Origin: Mucilaginibacter mallensis
Lineage (GTDB): Bacteria; Bacteroidota; Bacteroidia; Sphingobacteriales; Sphingobacteriaceae
Reading direction: 5' to 3'
DNA: 64,000 bases
Assembly: GCF_900105165.1 (NCBI RefSeq)
Contig: NZ_LT629740.1
Location: 4,960,001 to 5,024,000, forward strand
In this document: positions 32,534 through 41,414 of the stretch, piece by piece
Position numbering within the stretch: position 1 is the first letter of the stretch
How the letters are laid out: the number at the start of each line of letters is the position of its first letter
Notes under the pieces: generated by a model
The model's input: only the letters and a program-made list of their open reading frames with translations
Told to the model about the DNA's origin: nothing
Database searches by the model: none
Position numbers and translations under genes: made by a program

Positions 32534-33928
32534 TTAAGGAGGGCATGGCCCTGGAATTGCTGCTGAAATTTCTGGCGGCATAGAGTATTGTATACGGCTG
32601 TCAAAAGGTCCATTTCCCTTCCTCCATTCGTTACATTGACTGCTGCCATATACAGCAAAACACTGAAGGTCGCAATTGCGATGACATGGATCAGTATAGC
32701 AAGTCCCTACACAGTCGCAGGCATCATAACAGTCATCATGTATCCTGCAACCCAGGTGCGAGCCACATTCCTGAACATCGTGATAAGTAAAGGTGTAATG
32801 ACAACTTCGTGTTGCATCAGGTATACATAGTACCACATCGGGTGCATGAGTGCAGGTAGGCGGGCAATCAGGCCCGCATGCTCCCCTGCATGTTGATGTA
32901 CTGCGAATATGCGGATCTGTTAATTCAGGTACTCTTACTGTACCATGCCATGATCCGGGCGCCGGAGTTCGCGGTGGGACACAAGGCGGCGGCGCTGCCT
33001 GAATATTTAGGGCAACTGCCCTGTAATTCTTATCATGCTCCGAGCCCGGGTATCCACCGGTGGCATTTTCCAGGCCAACTGTATGCCCCGATCCCCTCAC
33101 TATTGTTGCTACTTTACTAGCCCTTTTGCATGATAATGTAACATTATTTGCTTCGGGTCCCTCGGCACTTGCCATTCCTAATACATCAATTGGTGAAGCG
33201 GTGCTGGTTGTTGCTAATTTGTCTGTTAACGCCTTCTGCTGTCCCTCTTCAAAATTATCGGTATCTACTACAAATTTATACCGGTCATTCGAAGGTACGA
33301 CCGATACAAGGTTGCACGGAGGACCGGGTGCCTTATCTACTTTTTGAATTTTTGATACAGCGCTTCCACCCTGTTGTATTACGTGCGTTAGCTCATGCGC
33401 CATTAACCGTTGCCCTGTGGCGGTTTCAGGCGAATACTGTCCGCTGTTAAAAACTATATTATTGCCCGTAGTATAAGCCAGCGCATTTATTGATTCCGCT
33501 GATTTTGCGGCTACCTGATCAGTATGGATACGCACATTGGAAAAATCATGCCCAAAACGTGGCTCAAAAAACTGCCTGCTGTTTGTAGAAAGAGATTGCC
33601 CTGCTGTGCTTAGCGAACTTACATAGCTATCTAACTGGCTGCTGCCCCCAACTTCACTTGTTGAGCTCTCTTTACGGTGCAGCATTTTATCCTCCTGCTC
33701 ACAATGAGCACATTTACGCTGAATGGCGTGGCCCGCAGGCTTAAAAAAGCTATCCTGCCTTGCAAAGGGATCAGGCATGCGCATAACGCGGTCGGCCATA
33801 TGATCAGCTTCCTGTTCGTAGGCATCATTGGGTTGGTTGATGCTGAGTTTGGGCTGAAAAAAATGACCTTTTTGAGGTGAACTATTTTTCACTTCGGTTA
33901 CGGATGACTGTTGTTGTGTGGCCAGCAT
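32534..33928 (-). CDS. DUF4157 putative eCIS effector with OmpA-like and phospholipase A2-like domains
   Basis: 464-aa multidomain protein. N-terminal tag (EQEADHMADRVMRMP, 38-52; FFKPAGHAIQRKCAHCE), DUF4157 with HELTH at 178-182, then an OmpA-like segment (about 215-310) with IDVLGMASAEGP and NYRAVALNI. The C-terminal domain (about 340-464) has some 20 cysteines and the motif GCRIHDDCYDACDC, with His397-Asp398 matching the CxxHDxCY signature of secreted phospholipase A2. The natural reading is a membrane-damaging toxin whose OmpA-like part may bind peptidoglycan or be structural. Disulphides would form only outside the cytoplasm, so toxicity would appear only after delivery. Predicted from motifs only. 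Confidence 0.78.
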   Translation of the reverse strand: MLATQQQSSVTEVKNSSPQKGHFFQPKLSINQPNDAYEQEADHMADRVMRMPDPFARQDSFFKPAGHAIQRKCAHCEQEDKMLHRKESSTSEVGGSSQLDSYVSSLSTAGQSLSTNSRQFFEPRFGHDFSNVRIHTDQVAAKSAESINALAYTTGNNIVFNSGQYSPETATGQRLMAHELTHVIQQGGSAVSKIQKVDKAPGPPCNLVSVVPSNDRYKFVVDTDNFEEGQQKALTDKLATTSTASPIDVLGMASAEGPEANNVTLSCKRASKVATIVRGSGHTVGLENATGGYPGSEHDKNYRAVALNIQAAPPPCVPPRTPAPGSWHGTVRVPELTDPHIRSTSTCRGACGPDCPPTCTHAPDVVLCIPDATRSCHYTFTYHDVQECGSHLGCRIHDDCYDACDCVGTCYTDPCHRNCDLQCFAVYGSSQCNEWRKGNGPFDSRIQYSMPPEISAAIPGPCPP

Positions 33929-33959
33929 TTTTTAAATGTTTCTTATATATGGTGATCTA

Positions 33960-34919
33960 TTACATACCGTAAATACCCCTAACCCCACGCTCCAGCCAAC
34001 TGCCAACGTCCCTTATTGGCTGTGTTACGGCATCTACAGCCTCGCCTGCAGCATGGCCCACTGATGATAATAATGCAGGGCCTCCGGCCCGCACAATACC
34101 CCCTGAATCAAGAACAGTATGTTTTATCGGATCTGCCTTGGAGTCATACTGATCAGGCGTTCCCTGGCAGCCGGAGTACTTGTGGCTATCGGTAACAAGA
34201 ACTCCTGAATGGTCATAAACACATTCATTCATCGGGTCGGATGGTGTAGGCGCCCTATCCTCAAGAATTGTTCTGAAACCGCAATGAAAGACACTCGTAC
34301 TACCGAAATAAGGTTTAAAGCCTGGCGGCACCGGGTCATTGTCATTTAAATGGGTAGGGCAGGCCAGCATTCTTTGTACGCCGGGAGTGGTAGTGCTACT
34401 GCTTTGCTGCATAACATGGGTTAACTCATGTGCTAATAATTTTTTGCCTTTTTCGCTGTCAGGTGAATACTGGCCGGTGTTAAAAACAATATTATTACCA
34501 CTGGTATAGGCCAGCGCGTTGATGGCTTGTGCCGATTTTGCTGCTGTTGAATCTGTATGTAATTTGACCTCCGAAAAATCACGCCCGAATTTGGGTTCGA
34601 AGAATTTACGGCTGCTTTCAGGCATTGCCTGGCCTGATGAGTTTAATGAACCAACATAACTATCCACGGCATTGCTACCCTGACCCGCGTTCCCTGCATT
34701 ACATTTACGCTGTATGGCTGAGGGCTTGAAAAAGCTTTTTTGGTTGATGGAATTATCCCCCCTCCGCATAACGTTATCAGCCATATGATCGGCTTCCTGT
34801 TCATAAACATCGTTTTCCTGGTTTATGGCAGGTTTAGCCTGAAAAAACGCCGGCCGGCCGGTACCTGACCGTGCCGATTCACAACGCCTGGTTTTGCATG
34901 TTATTGATCCCATATCCAA
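33960..34919 (-). CDS. DUF4157-domain putative eCIS effector, short unknown tail
   Basis: 319-aa protein, the most divergent of the five paralogues at the N-terminus (MDMGSITCKTRRCESAR). Tag EQEADHMADNVMRR and FFKPSAIQRKC, DUF4157 with HELTH at 164-168. The C-terminal 140 residues (FHCGFRTILEDRAPTPSDP, HKYSGCQGTPDQYD, then a helical end WLERGVRGIYGM) match nothing I recognise. It lacks the CAHCE tag continuation present in three paralogues. It lies between the 86-aa gene and the phospholipase-like effector in the same operon. Confidence 0.78.
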   Translation of the reverse strand: MDMGSITCKTRRCESARSGTGRPAFFQAKPAINQENDVYEQEADHMADNVMRRGDNSINQKSFFKPSAIQRKCNAGNAGQGSNAVDSYVGSLNSSGQAMPESSRKFFEPKFGRDFSEVKLHTDSTAAKSAQAINALAYTSGNNIVFNTGQYSPDSEKGKKLLAHELTHVMQQSSSTTTPGVQRMLACPTHLNDNDPVPPGFKPYFGSTSVFHCGFRTILEDRAPTPSDPMNECVYDHSGVLVTDSHKYSGCQGTPDQYDSKADPIKHTVLDSGGIVRAGGPALLSSVGHAAGEAVDAVTQPIRDVGSWLERGVRGIYGM

Positions 34920-34960
34920 TCCATTTACAATTCGTTAGCATCAAATATTTATCGCATCCA

Positions 34961-35221
34961 TTATGGTGCTATTATTCCCTGTTCAACAGCTATTTCCTTC
35001 AATAATTTATCGGGTGTAAAAACAAACCTGACCAGCAATTTGGTGATAGTTAAAAACTTCCTTTCGCTGATAACTGATGCGTATACTACATTATCAGTAA
35101 GCGCGGAATATTCAAATCCATTATCCTTTAACCAATTGGTTATTGTATCATGATCTGTTGTATTTACCGGGAACTGCGTTACCAAATACTGTTGCAGTTC
35201 TTCCCTTGATTTAAATTTCAT
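34961..35221 (-). CDS. small protein of unknown function within the cargo island
   Basis: 86-aa soluble protein (MKFKSREELQQYLVTQFP...). No signal peptide or membrane segment. It is mostly helical, with an acidic/polar first half and a basic middle. It lies 12 bp after the DUF4157 gene at 35234 and 41 bp before the next effector. Small genes here could encode an immunity protein, a chaperone for the preceding effector, or an effector partner. I do not recognise a family. Confidence 0.65.
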   Translation of the reverse strand: MKFKSREELQQYLVTQFPVNTTDHDTITNWLKDNGFEYSALTDNVVYASVISERKFLTITKLLVRFVFTPDKLLKEIAVEQGIIAP

Positions 35222-35233
35222 ATTTCTTCTTTT

Positions 35234-36400
35234 TTATAGAACGGGATCGCCCCAGCCTGGTGCTACCCAAACTGGTTTAACTTCCGGAATACCGCAATTA
35301 TGTAATATTGTCCGTGCCACAGTATTACTATTAGGGCCGGTAGGTGCATATGGAGTGGCTGTACCATCAATACGCGCTAATTCTCTAACCAAGCAGGCAT
35401 CGGTTGTTGTACAATCCACCGGATCTTGTGCAGTAACCGAAGGTGCTGATGGCTCCCAGTCTATAGTACCGGGCAGGTATCTGCCATACATGGTAACAAT
35501 ATTGCCAAAAGGTCCGCTGCCAGCTGGCCCGCCACGGTAATAACTTTCCTCGCCTGTTCCTTTATTATGCAGTATAACAAAAAGATGGTAAATTGGTATA
35601 CCATGCAAAGCCGGAATTTTAGTTGCCCTTACATCCACACGGCAATCCCCTGAAACTACCGGGCCGCCACCACCGCCGCCGCCACTAGAGCCACTTGACG
35701 AGGAGCCCTGTTGGACCGCACCTTGCTGCCCGCCATCAGTGGGCTGTGCCTGGGGTTGCTGAGGCAGTCCGCCAGGAGGTAAGCCGCCATCCAATGGGTC
35801 CAATTGCCGTTGGATACTTTGGTTAGTTAGCCCCTGCTGTACAACATGCGTAAGTTCATGCGCTATGAGTTTTTTTCCGCTATCACTTTCGGGCGAATAC
35901 TGGTTAGTATTAAAAACTATATTATTGCCGCTGGTATAGGCCAGCGCGTTAATAGATTGTGCCGATTTTGCCGCTACCGAATCGGTATGGAGCTTAACGT
36001 TTGAAAAATTATAGCCGAACCGCGGCTCAAAAAACTTGCGCGCGGTTGATGACATCGACTGGCCAGTTGCACCCAAAGAGCTCACATAATTATTAAGCTG
36101 GCTATCGGCATGTACTTCGCCTGTCGAGTTTTCCTTACGGTGTAGTTTTTTATCATCCTCTTCGCACTCATGGCATTTACGTTGCAGCGGATTGATGGCC
36201 GGTTTAAAAAAGCCCGGTTGTTTTACTGATGCATCGGGCATGCGCATTACCTGGTCGGCCATATGGTCTGCCTGCTGCTCATATACATCATTAGGTTGGT
36301 TTATGGTAAGTTTGGCCTGTACAGTATGATCCTTAAAAAACAGACTACTGCTTTTTAAAGGGTTATTTTCCTGCTGTGATGATTGCTTGCTTTCCTTCAT
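35234..36400 (-). CDS. DUF4157 putative eCIS effector with NlpC/LRAT-like candidate domain
   Basis: 388-aa protein. Tag EQQADHMADQVMRMP and FFKPAINPLQRKCHECE, DUF4157 with HELTH at 181-185. A low-complexity Gln/Ser/Gly linker (about 200-250, with runs of S and G) leads to a C-terminal domain of about 135 residues. That domain contains IPIYHLFVILHN (His272) and PTGPNSNTVARTILHNCGI (Asn357, Ser358, Asn359), ending VAPGWGD. A leading His strand plus an NSN segment recalls papain-like NlpC/P60, LRAT or amidase folds, but the catalytic Cys is not obvious, so the assignment is weak. It is the first cargo gene after the tape-measure gene. Confidence 0.76.
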   Translation of the reverse strand: MKESKQSSQQENNPLKSSSLFFKDHTVQAKLTINQPNDVYEQQADHMADQVMRMPDASVKQPGFFKPAINPLQRKCHECEEDDKKLHRKENSTGEVHADSQLNNYVSSLGATGQSMSSTARKFFEPRFGYNFSNVKLHTDSVAAKSAQSINALAYTSGNNIVFNTNQYSPESDSGKKLIAHELTHVVQQGLTNQSIQRQLDPLDGGLPPGGLPQQPQAQPTDGGQQGAVQQGSSSSGSSGGGGGGGPVVSGDCRVDVRATKIPALHGIPIYHLFVILHNKGTGEESYYRGGPAGSGPFGNIVTMYGRYLPGTIDWEPSAPSVTAQDPVDCTTTDACLVRELARIDGTATPYAPTGPNSNTVARTILHNCGIPEVKPVWVAPGWGDPVL

Positions 36401-36410
36401 AGATATAAAG

Positions 36411-38039
36411 TTAATACCAATCCACGTTTAATAACTGTTCCATCCATGGCAGGCGGATGGTTGAAATTCCCCAGGGCAGTTTGCCCAGTAATATATCCAG
36501 TGTTTTTTGCTCAATGGTGAGCAACCAACCGTTCTCCCTTAGTTCCAGCTTACCTTCGCGCTGCAAAAATGAGCTGCGTAGCCCTTGTATAGATGTGTTA
36601 TTTAAAGGTACCCAATAATTAGTTACAGCACCCAATAAATTCTCTGATTCGGTGATCTCTTTTTCGGTTAAGCGTATTTCATCAGGCAATGTATCATCCA
36701 GCGGATAGCCGCACATTACCTTTTGCAGGGTGAGGTTAAATTCGGCAACTTTTGTTTCGCCGGTAGCAAGGTAATGCAGTAATAGCACAGCGCGCTGGCA
36801 GGCCTCATCGCTTATAAATTTCTTTTCGGCCAAAAGCCCCAAACTTTCAAAGTAAGCTTTTAAAAATGGATGTAGTATTATGGTGCCGCTGTTATTAACA
36901 AATAACATATCACCGGCAATTATCTGCGCATCTTTTTTACGTTGTACTGGCTTTGGTTTTTCCTTTTTTTCAGATGATTGTTCATCCTTGGCAATATCGG
37001 GCTCATTTATTGCCGCGCTTTCACTATCGGGGATAGTATCAGTCCCGCTTAAAATAGTGCCTTCATCAACCGGATCGGTGCTTACACCAGCAGCTACTTT
37101 AACATCATCTGCTACGCTTTGATCTTCATTAAATCCTCCGATGTTTTTAGCAGATTTTCTATTTTTTTTATGATGATCTTTTTTAACTTTTTGTTTTAAA
37201 CAAACGATCAGCTTTTTGAAATCAGACTGTATAATATTGGTCTTTAGCTCGCTTATTATTTTACTTTCTTTTTTTGGGGTGATATCACTGCCGCTAATAC
37301 CAAAGTAAACAGAAAGTTTATTTAAAACATGAAAGCTGATATCATTGCTCCTTCTATCGGGCAAAGCCTGCAAAATATATTGCCATATCCGGTTGCGCAC
37401 GGTAGTTGTTGAGTGCTTCACAAAGCTGTGTATCACTAAGGCCATATCGTTATAGATCAGTTCCCATGAAAAGTCAAACTCAGGCATTGCTCCAGATAAT
37501 AATCTCCCTAAAAACTTATCGGAAAACTGCAGGATTAATCGCTGAACAACTACCTCATTCGCATGCTGCTTTAATAATACCTTGCTAAAAAACTGCTGGT
37601 ATTCGCGATCTGTAAAATTATTCAGGATCTCTGTTTCCCAATCATCCATAGTGGTGATAGCCTGGTACCAGGGTAAGTAGCCTTTCTCTAAAAAATAAAT
37701 AAGGGCATTTATTAACGATTGTTCCCTATTTAACTCCTCGGCACTATCGGCATAGCTTAAATTATCTTTTTGCTGTGATAAGCCTTTGGCCAGTTCGCTC
37801 AGCAGTTGCGCCTTAAACTCGTTTTCAAAATTCTGCTGATTTATGGTGCCGAGGTTAAGCTGCAGCTTATCAATGCGTATAATTTTATCTTCGGGAAAAG
37901 CATTGTTAAAAATGACATCAATACCGGCCTTTAAATCATGCTGCATCAGGTTGCTTACACTTGCCTGCAAAGCACCCGCATGCTCCCGTTTTGAGAGATT
38001 GAGGATTATTTTTTGCCGGTGAATGATATGCCTTACCAT
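36411..38039 (-). CDS. contractile injection system tape-measure protein (CIS_TMP, Afp14-like)
   Basis: 542-aa protein. The N-terminus (HIIHRQKIILNLSKREHAGALQASVSNLM...IDKLQLNLGTI) is the conserved start of the CIS tape-measure family. The middle (about 300-370) is low-complexity and charged, as expected for a variable-length region. The C-terminus (HPFLKAYFESLGLLAEKKF ... QRAVLLLHYLATGE ... GLRSSFLQREGKLELRENGWLLTIE) matches the conserved end of the family. It should set tube length from inside the tail. It lies 3 bp after the 1122-aa gene and 10 bp before the first cargo gene. Confidence 0.88.
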   Translation of the reverse strand: MVRHIIHRQKIILNLSKREHAGALQASVSNLMQHDLKAGIDVIFNNAFPEDKIIRIDKLQLNLGTINQQNFENEFKAQLLSELAKGLSQQKDNLSYADSAEELNREQSLINALIYFLEKGYLPWYQAITTMDDWETEILNNFTDREYQQFFSKVLLKQHANEVVVQRLILQFSDKFLGRLLSGAMPEFDFSWELIYNDMALVIHSFVKHSTTTVRNRIWQYILQALPDRRSNDISFHVLNKLSVYFGISGSDITPKKESKIISELKTNIIQSDFKKLIVCLKQKVKKDHHKKNRKSAKNIGGFNEDQSVADDVKVAAGVSTDPVDEGTILSGTDTIPDSESAAINEPDIAKDEQSSEKKEKPKPVQRKKDAQIIAGDMLFVNNSGTIILHPFLKAYFESLGLLAEKKFISDEACQRAVLLLHYLATGETKVAEFNLTLQKVMCGYPLDDTLPDEIRLTEKEITESENLLGAVTNYWVPLNNTSIQGLRSSFLQREGKLELRENGWLLTIEQKTLDILLGKLPWGISTIRLPWMEQLLNVDWY

Positions 38040-38042
38040 TTT

Positions 38043-41000
38043 TTAACTGCCTAGTTGTGTTACTGTAACGCCGCTCTGGCTACCATTAATAGTGAATTTA
38101 AAAGTTTTAGTGGTAGTACTTTTACAAGCACCATTAGCTATTGTAAGAGTTACCGAAACGCCGTCGGGGTTCTCATTTTGCACTTGCGGACTTAGTATCG
38201 CCAGGAATTTTGCATCGGTAGTTGAATCTTTAGCCTTTAATTGTTTATTCTCAGGGGTGATCTGCCATTGATAAGTAACCCCGCTTTCAACATTACTCGC
38301 ATCAAACTCGATCTCCGATGGCTGTACACCATTAACCTGGGCAGGGAATGTAAAATCACTCCCGGCATCAGTTATCACAATAGTTGTTTTGGCGGATGTT
38401 ACACGCGCCACTGTATAATAAACATCATATGAACCCGGCGTTAAATTAGCAGGCACAAATGACCCATTGGCGTTTATGCCTGTTATTGCCGCCCCTGTAC
38501 TATCACCAAATGTGCCGCCTGTTGGCGTGCCGCTAAGTTGTGCTGTACTACTATCATTACTGCAAAAAGGGCCTGCTGCATTTATTACAGGCTGCTCTAC
38601 AGGCTTAATTGGTTTAACAATTTTTAACGGCCTCGGCTCCGGCATAATGTACGCCACCGGCGGGCAATCCGAACAGCATAGGTAAGGGATATAAAAATCA
38701 GCTATTACAGCGCCTTCAGTTAATCCGCGCCTGGTTCCTATTACCGGTGGGTTTAATGCGGTTATAATTGGTGTTTTTGTTTTAGGGGGCGCATCCTTAC
38801 AATCTTCAACAAACTTCATAATCATTTTAGTAAGCTCCGTGCTGTACGGCGATGGTGTGGCTACAGGCTCACCGGTTGTAGTACCTAATACCTCTGCGCT
38901 TCCCCTTTCTACAATGATACCTACCGCGTTAACCGGTTCACGCAGCTCGCGTGATTCTCCATCATAAACCAGTACAAATGTGCCGCCTTTGGGTACGCCT
39001 GCCTTATGTTCAAGCCCCGGGTGCTTTTTATAGTAGTTAAAAAATGTAAGCTGCTGCTGATAGTTGCGGAGCCGCAGCATATATTCTCTTTTTAATACAT
39101 CTATACGCTCATCAACACACAGCGATAGCAGCAAGCTCAGCTCATCGGTAAGCAGTATTAGTTCACCTGCTTCATCAAATGAAACATAATCAGTGGTATT
39201 ACCAGCGGAATCAGTGGTACTATTATCAGCAGCCACGTCGGCAGCCTCTAACAACAGCCTGATCACTATTACGGCCATTTCCAGATACTCACGGTATATC
39301 CTCACCAGCAATTCAATATTAATTTCGGCCAGGGTATGAGTGTATAAAACGAACATCAGGTCCTCAACAAATTCTATAAACTGAAAGAAGTGATATTCAG
39401 CAACAAGTAACTTATCCCCATTAGCCCTGATCAAACTGGACTGCAGGGGGTTTCTGAACTCCCCATTACTGTCTAATGATCGTAAGTAGGTCCAGCCCAG
39501 TGTTCTTTCGGCAGGGGGGCAATTTTTCCTTAAAAAATCACCTCTTTTATAAGTCGCACTGATAGTTATTGGCGTTTCAAACTCCAACGCACCTTTGACC
39601 TTATAGCTTGAAAAACTTGCATTGCCTAAAGTGTATACCCCCTGATTTATTTCCGTATCCCCGGTATTCGTATTCTCCTGGGCCTTGTCGACTATTACAG
39701 TACCATCATTCCCGGCCTCATCATAACCAGACCTGAAAGGCATATTGCTGATATAACAAAACAGGGTGTGAATTTTACAGGCGGCATCGCCTATTATCAG
39801 CTTGTAGGCCGTATCCAGGTCCTGCATACTGCATTCGGGCAGCGGAGCACTCAAAGTCAACTGATCGGCCGACACAGCTACTACATCAAAGGGCAGGTTA
39901 TATTCGGCACGTTGTAATAGTATGCGCTCTAAGGCAATCCTGTAGTTTTGGCCGATATGACCCTCTATCCTGAAAAAATTATACTTTTCTATATCATACA
40001 AAAGCGGGTCTACCACAGGCTTTTTGCTGGTATAGCTATTGGCATGATAGCTTAAATTTAACGTTTCTTCATTTTTAAGGGTTTTTTCGTAATTCCAGTA
40101 TTTGTATAATTCAGTGTCGCCATTACCCGTTAAATTAAATACCTGATTAAGCTTCTCTGTACCAAACGGTTTCATATGAACACCCGCTTTAAAATAGTAA
40201 TAAGGGATGGCCCGCGCCGAAAGCGGCGGCCACTCATACTGGCTCGGTGTAATGATGATGGCTTTTTCTGTTTGTATGGCAAACTCCCGCAGCATTACAA
40301 TTATGCGCTTAAACAGCAGCGTTGCTTCGGCGGCATCGCCATCCATTTTTGAAAACAGGCCCGAATAGATAAAGTAATCGCGGTAAGGGTCCTTTAAAAA
40401 CGCGTCAGTTGATTGCGAAGCGCTGCCCAATATGAGGTGCAGCGGGAACAGGTTAACGTCCGGGCAACATTCTGACAGGTCGGCTACCTTTTCCGAAAGC
40501 TCATAATAAGCTTTGATCAGGTCATCTATAAAATCATAAAAGTACTCTATAAAGTACGGCACCTGCTTAAATATGCGCTCCCGCATTAGTTTCAGCTCAG
40601 CCAATAAAAACACAAAGGGATTTGTGTTGAGCTTTAACAACGTGCCGTATTCCTCATAAAGATAATTTAAGGCATCGCTTAACTCAGTTAAAACAGCATT
40701 ATCAACAATTGCATAAAATGCCTCTAAAACCTCTATGCTTGTTTTTAATGGTTTGTAAGGCACATTGTAACGTTTCAGGTTGATCTGGTAATCGTTTTGT
40801 GTTAACGTGATCTTATCAGGCATCCCGTTTCTTAATGTGAGCAGATCAGCTGTAGGCACCAGCAGCGGCCTTACCGTAAACACCATTTTTTCGCCCATGT
40901 TATTGCAATCCAGCATATCGCAATTCTTGAGGTCGGTTTCCTTTGCTTCCAGAAACAAAGCTACCGCGTAATTATCCAAAAAGCCATTGGTAGTATTTAT

Positions 41001-41411
41001 GGCTACTGCGCTGGCTTTTTTGGCTGGATCAAGCGCCTTTTGCTGATCATCCGTAAGCAACAAATAGATCTGCGTGCCACTGGTACCATAACCTTCATAA
41101 AAAGGCAGGTCGGTGCCATGCTTAAAGGGCAGGTCAGCAGGGATCGGTATCTGCGAATAGTTCATGTACCAGGTATACTTTTCCTTTGGCTGCACAATAA
41201 GGTAACCCTGAGATGTAACACCACAGCCCTTGGTTATTTCAATACCATTGCTGTGAATAACGATCTCCAGGCCACAAGCAATACCTATCCCAATCAGCTT
41301 GTTGCGTGTCCAGCGGGCCTGGTGATCCAGGTAATTGAATGACTCATTCAGGTGGTCATTAGTGAGCACCTGATCCGCTTCAAAGAAGATGTATTCATTT
41401 GAATTTATCAT
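38043..41411 (-). CDS. large eCIS structural protein of unknown role with PKD-like tail
   Basis: 1122-aa protein. The N-terminus (FEADQVLTNDHLNESFNYLDHQARWTRNKLIGIGIACGLE) resembles proteins that regularly accompany Bacteroidota contractile systems; I know of no assigned function. After a long mixed region, residues about 930-1115 form two Ig/PKD-like beta domains (GPFCSNDSSTAQLSGTPTGGTFGDS..., then TYQWQITPENK and NGACKSTTTKTFKFTING). There is no signal peptide, and no separate tail-fibre gene is recognised in the cluster. An outer baseplate or receptor-binding role is possible. It starts 3 bp after the Afp12-like gene and shares its operon. Confidence 0.75.
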   Translation of the reverse strand: MINSNEYIFFEADQVLTNDHLNESFNYLDHQARWTRNKLIGIGIACGLEIVIHSNGIEITKGCGVTSQGYLIVQPKEKYTWYMNYSQIPIPADLPFKHGTDLPFYEGYGTSGTQIYLLLTDDQQKALDPAKKASAVAINTTNGFLDNYAVALFLEAKETDLKNCDMLDCNNMGEKMVFTVRPLLVPTADLLTLRNGMPDKITLTQNDYQINLKRYNVPYKPLKTSIEVLEAFYAIVDNAVLTELSDALNYLYEEYGTLLKLNTNPFVFLLAELKLMRERIFKQVPYFIEYFYDFIDDLIKAYYELSEKVADLSECCPDVNLFPLHLILGSASQSTDAFLKDPYRDYFIYSGLFSKMDGDAAEATLLFKRIIVMLREFAIQTEKAIIITPSQYEWPPLSARAIPYYYFKAGVHMKPFGTEKLNQVFNLTGNGDTELYKYWNYEKTLKNEETLNLSYHANSYTSKKPVVDPLLYDIEKYNFFRIEGHIGQNYRIALERILLQRAEYNLPFDVVAVSADQLTLSAPLPECSMQDLDTAYKLIIGDAACKIHTLFCYISNMPFRSGYDEAGNDGTVIVDKAQENTNTGDTEINQGVYTLGNASFSSYKVKGALEFETPITISATYKRGDFLRKNCPPAERTLGWTYLRSLDSNGEFRNPLQSSLIRANGDKLLVAEYHFFQFIEFVEDLMFVLYTHTLAEINIELLVRIYREYLEMAVIVIRLLLEAADVAADNSTTDSAGNTTDYVSFDEAGELILLTDELSLLLSLCVDERIDVLKREYMLRLRNYQQQLTFFNYYKKHPGLEHKAGVPKGGTFVLVYDGESRELREPVNAVGIIVERGSAEVLGTTTGEPVATPSPYSTELTKMIMKFVEDCKDAPPKTKTPIITALNPPVIGTRRGLTEGAVIADFYIPYLCCSDCPPVAYIMPEPRPLKIVKPIKPVEQPVINAAGPFCSNDSSTAQLSGTPTGGTFGDSTGAAITGINANGSFVPANLTPGSYDVYYTVARVTSAKTTIVITDAGSDFTFPAQVNGVQPSEIEFDASNVESGVTYQWQITPENKQLKAKDSTTDAKFLAILSPQVQNENPDGVSVTLTIANGACKSTTTKTFKFTINGSQSGVTVTQLGS

Positions 41412-41414
41412 ATC

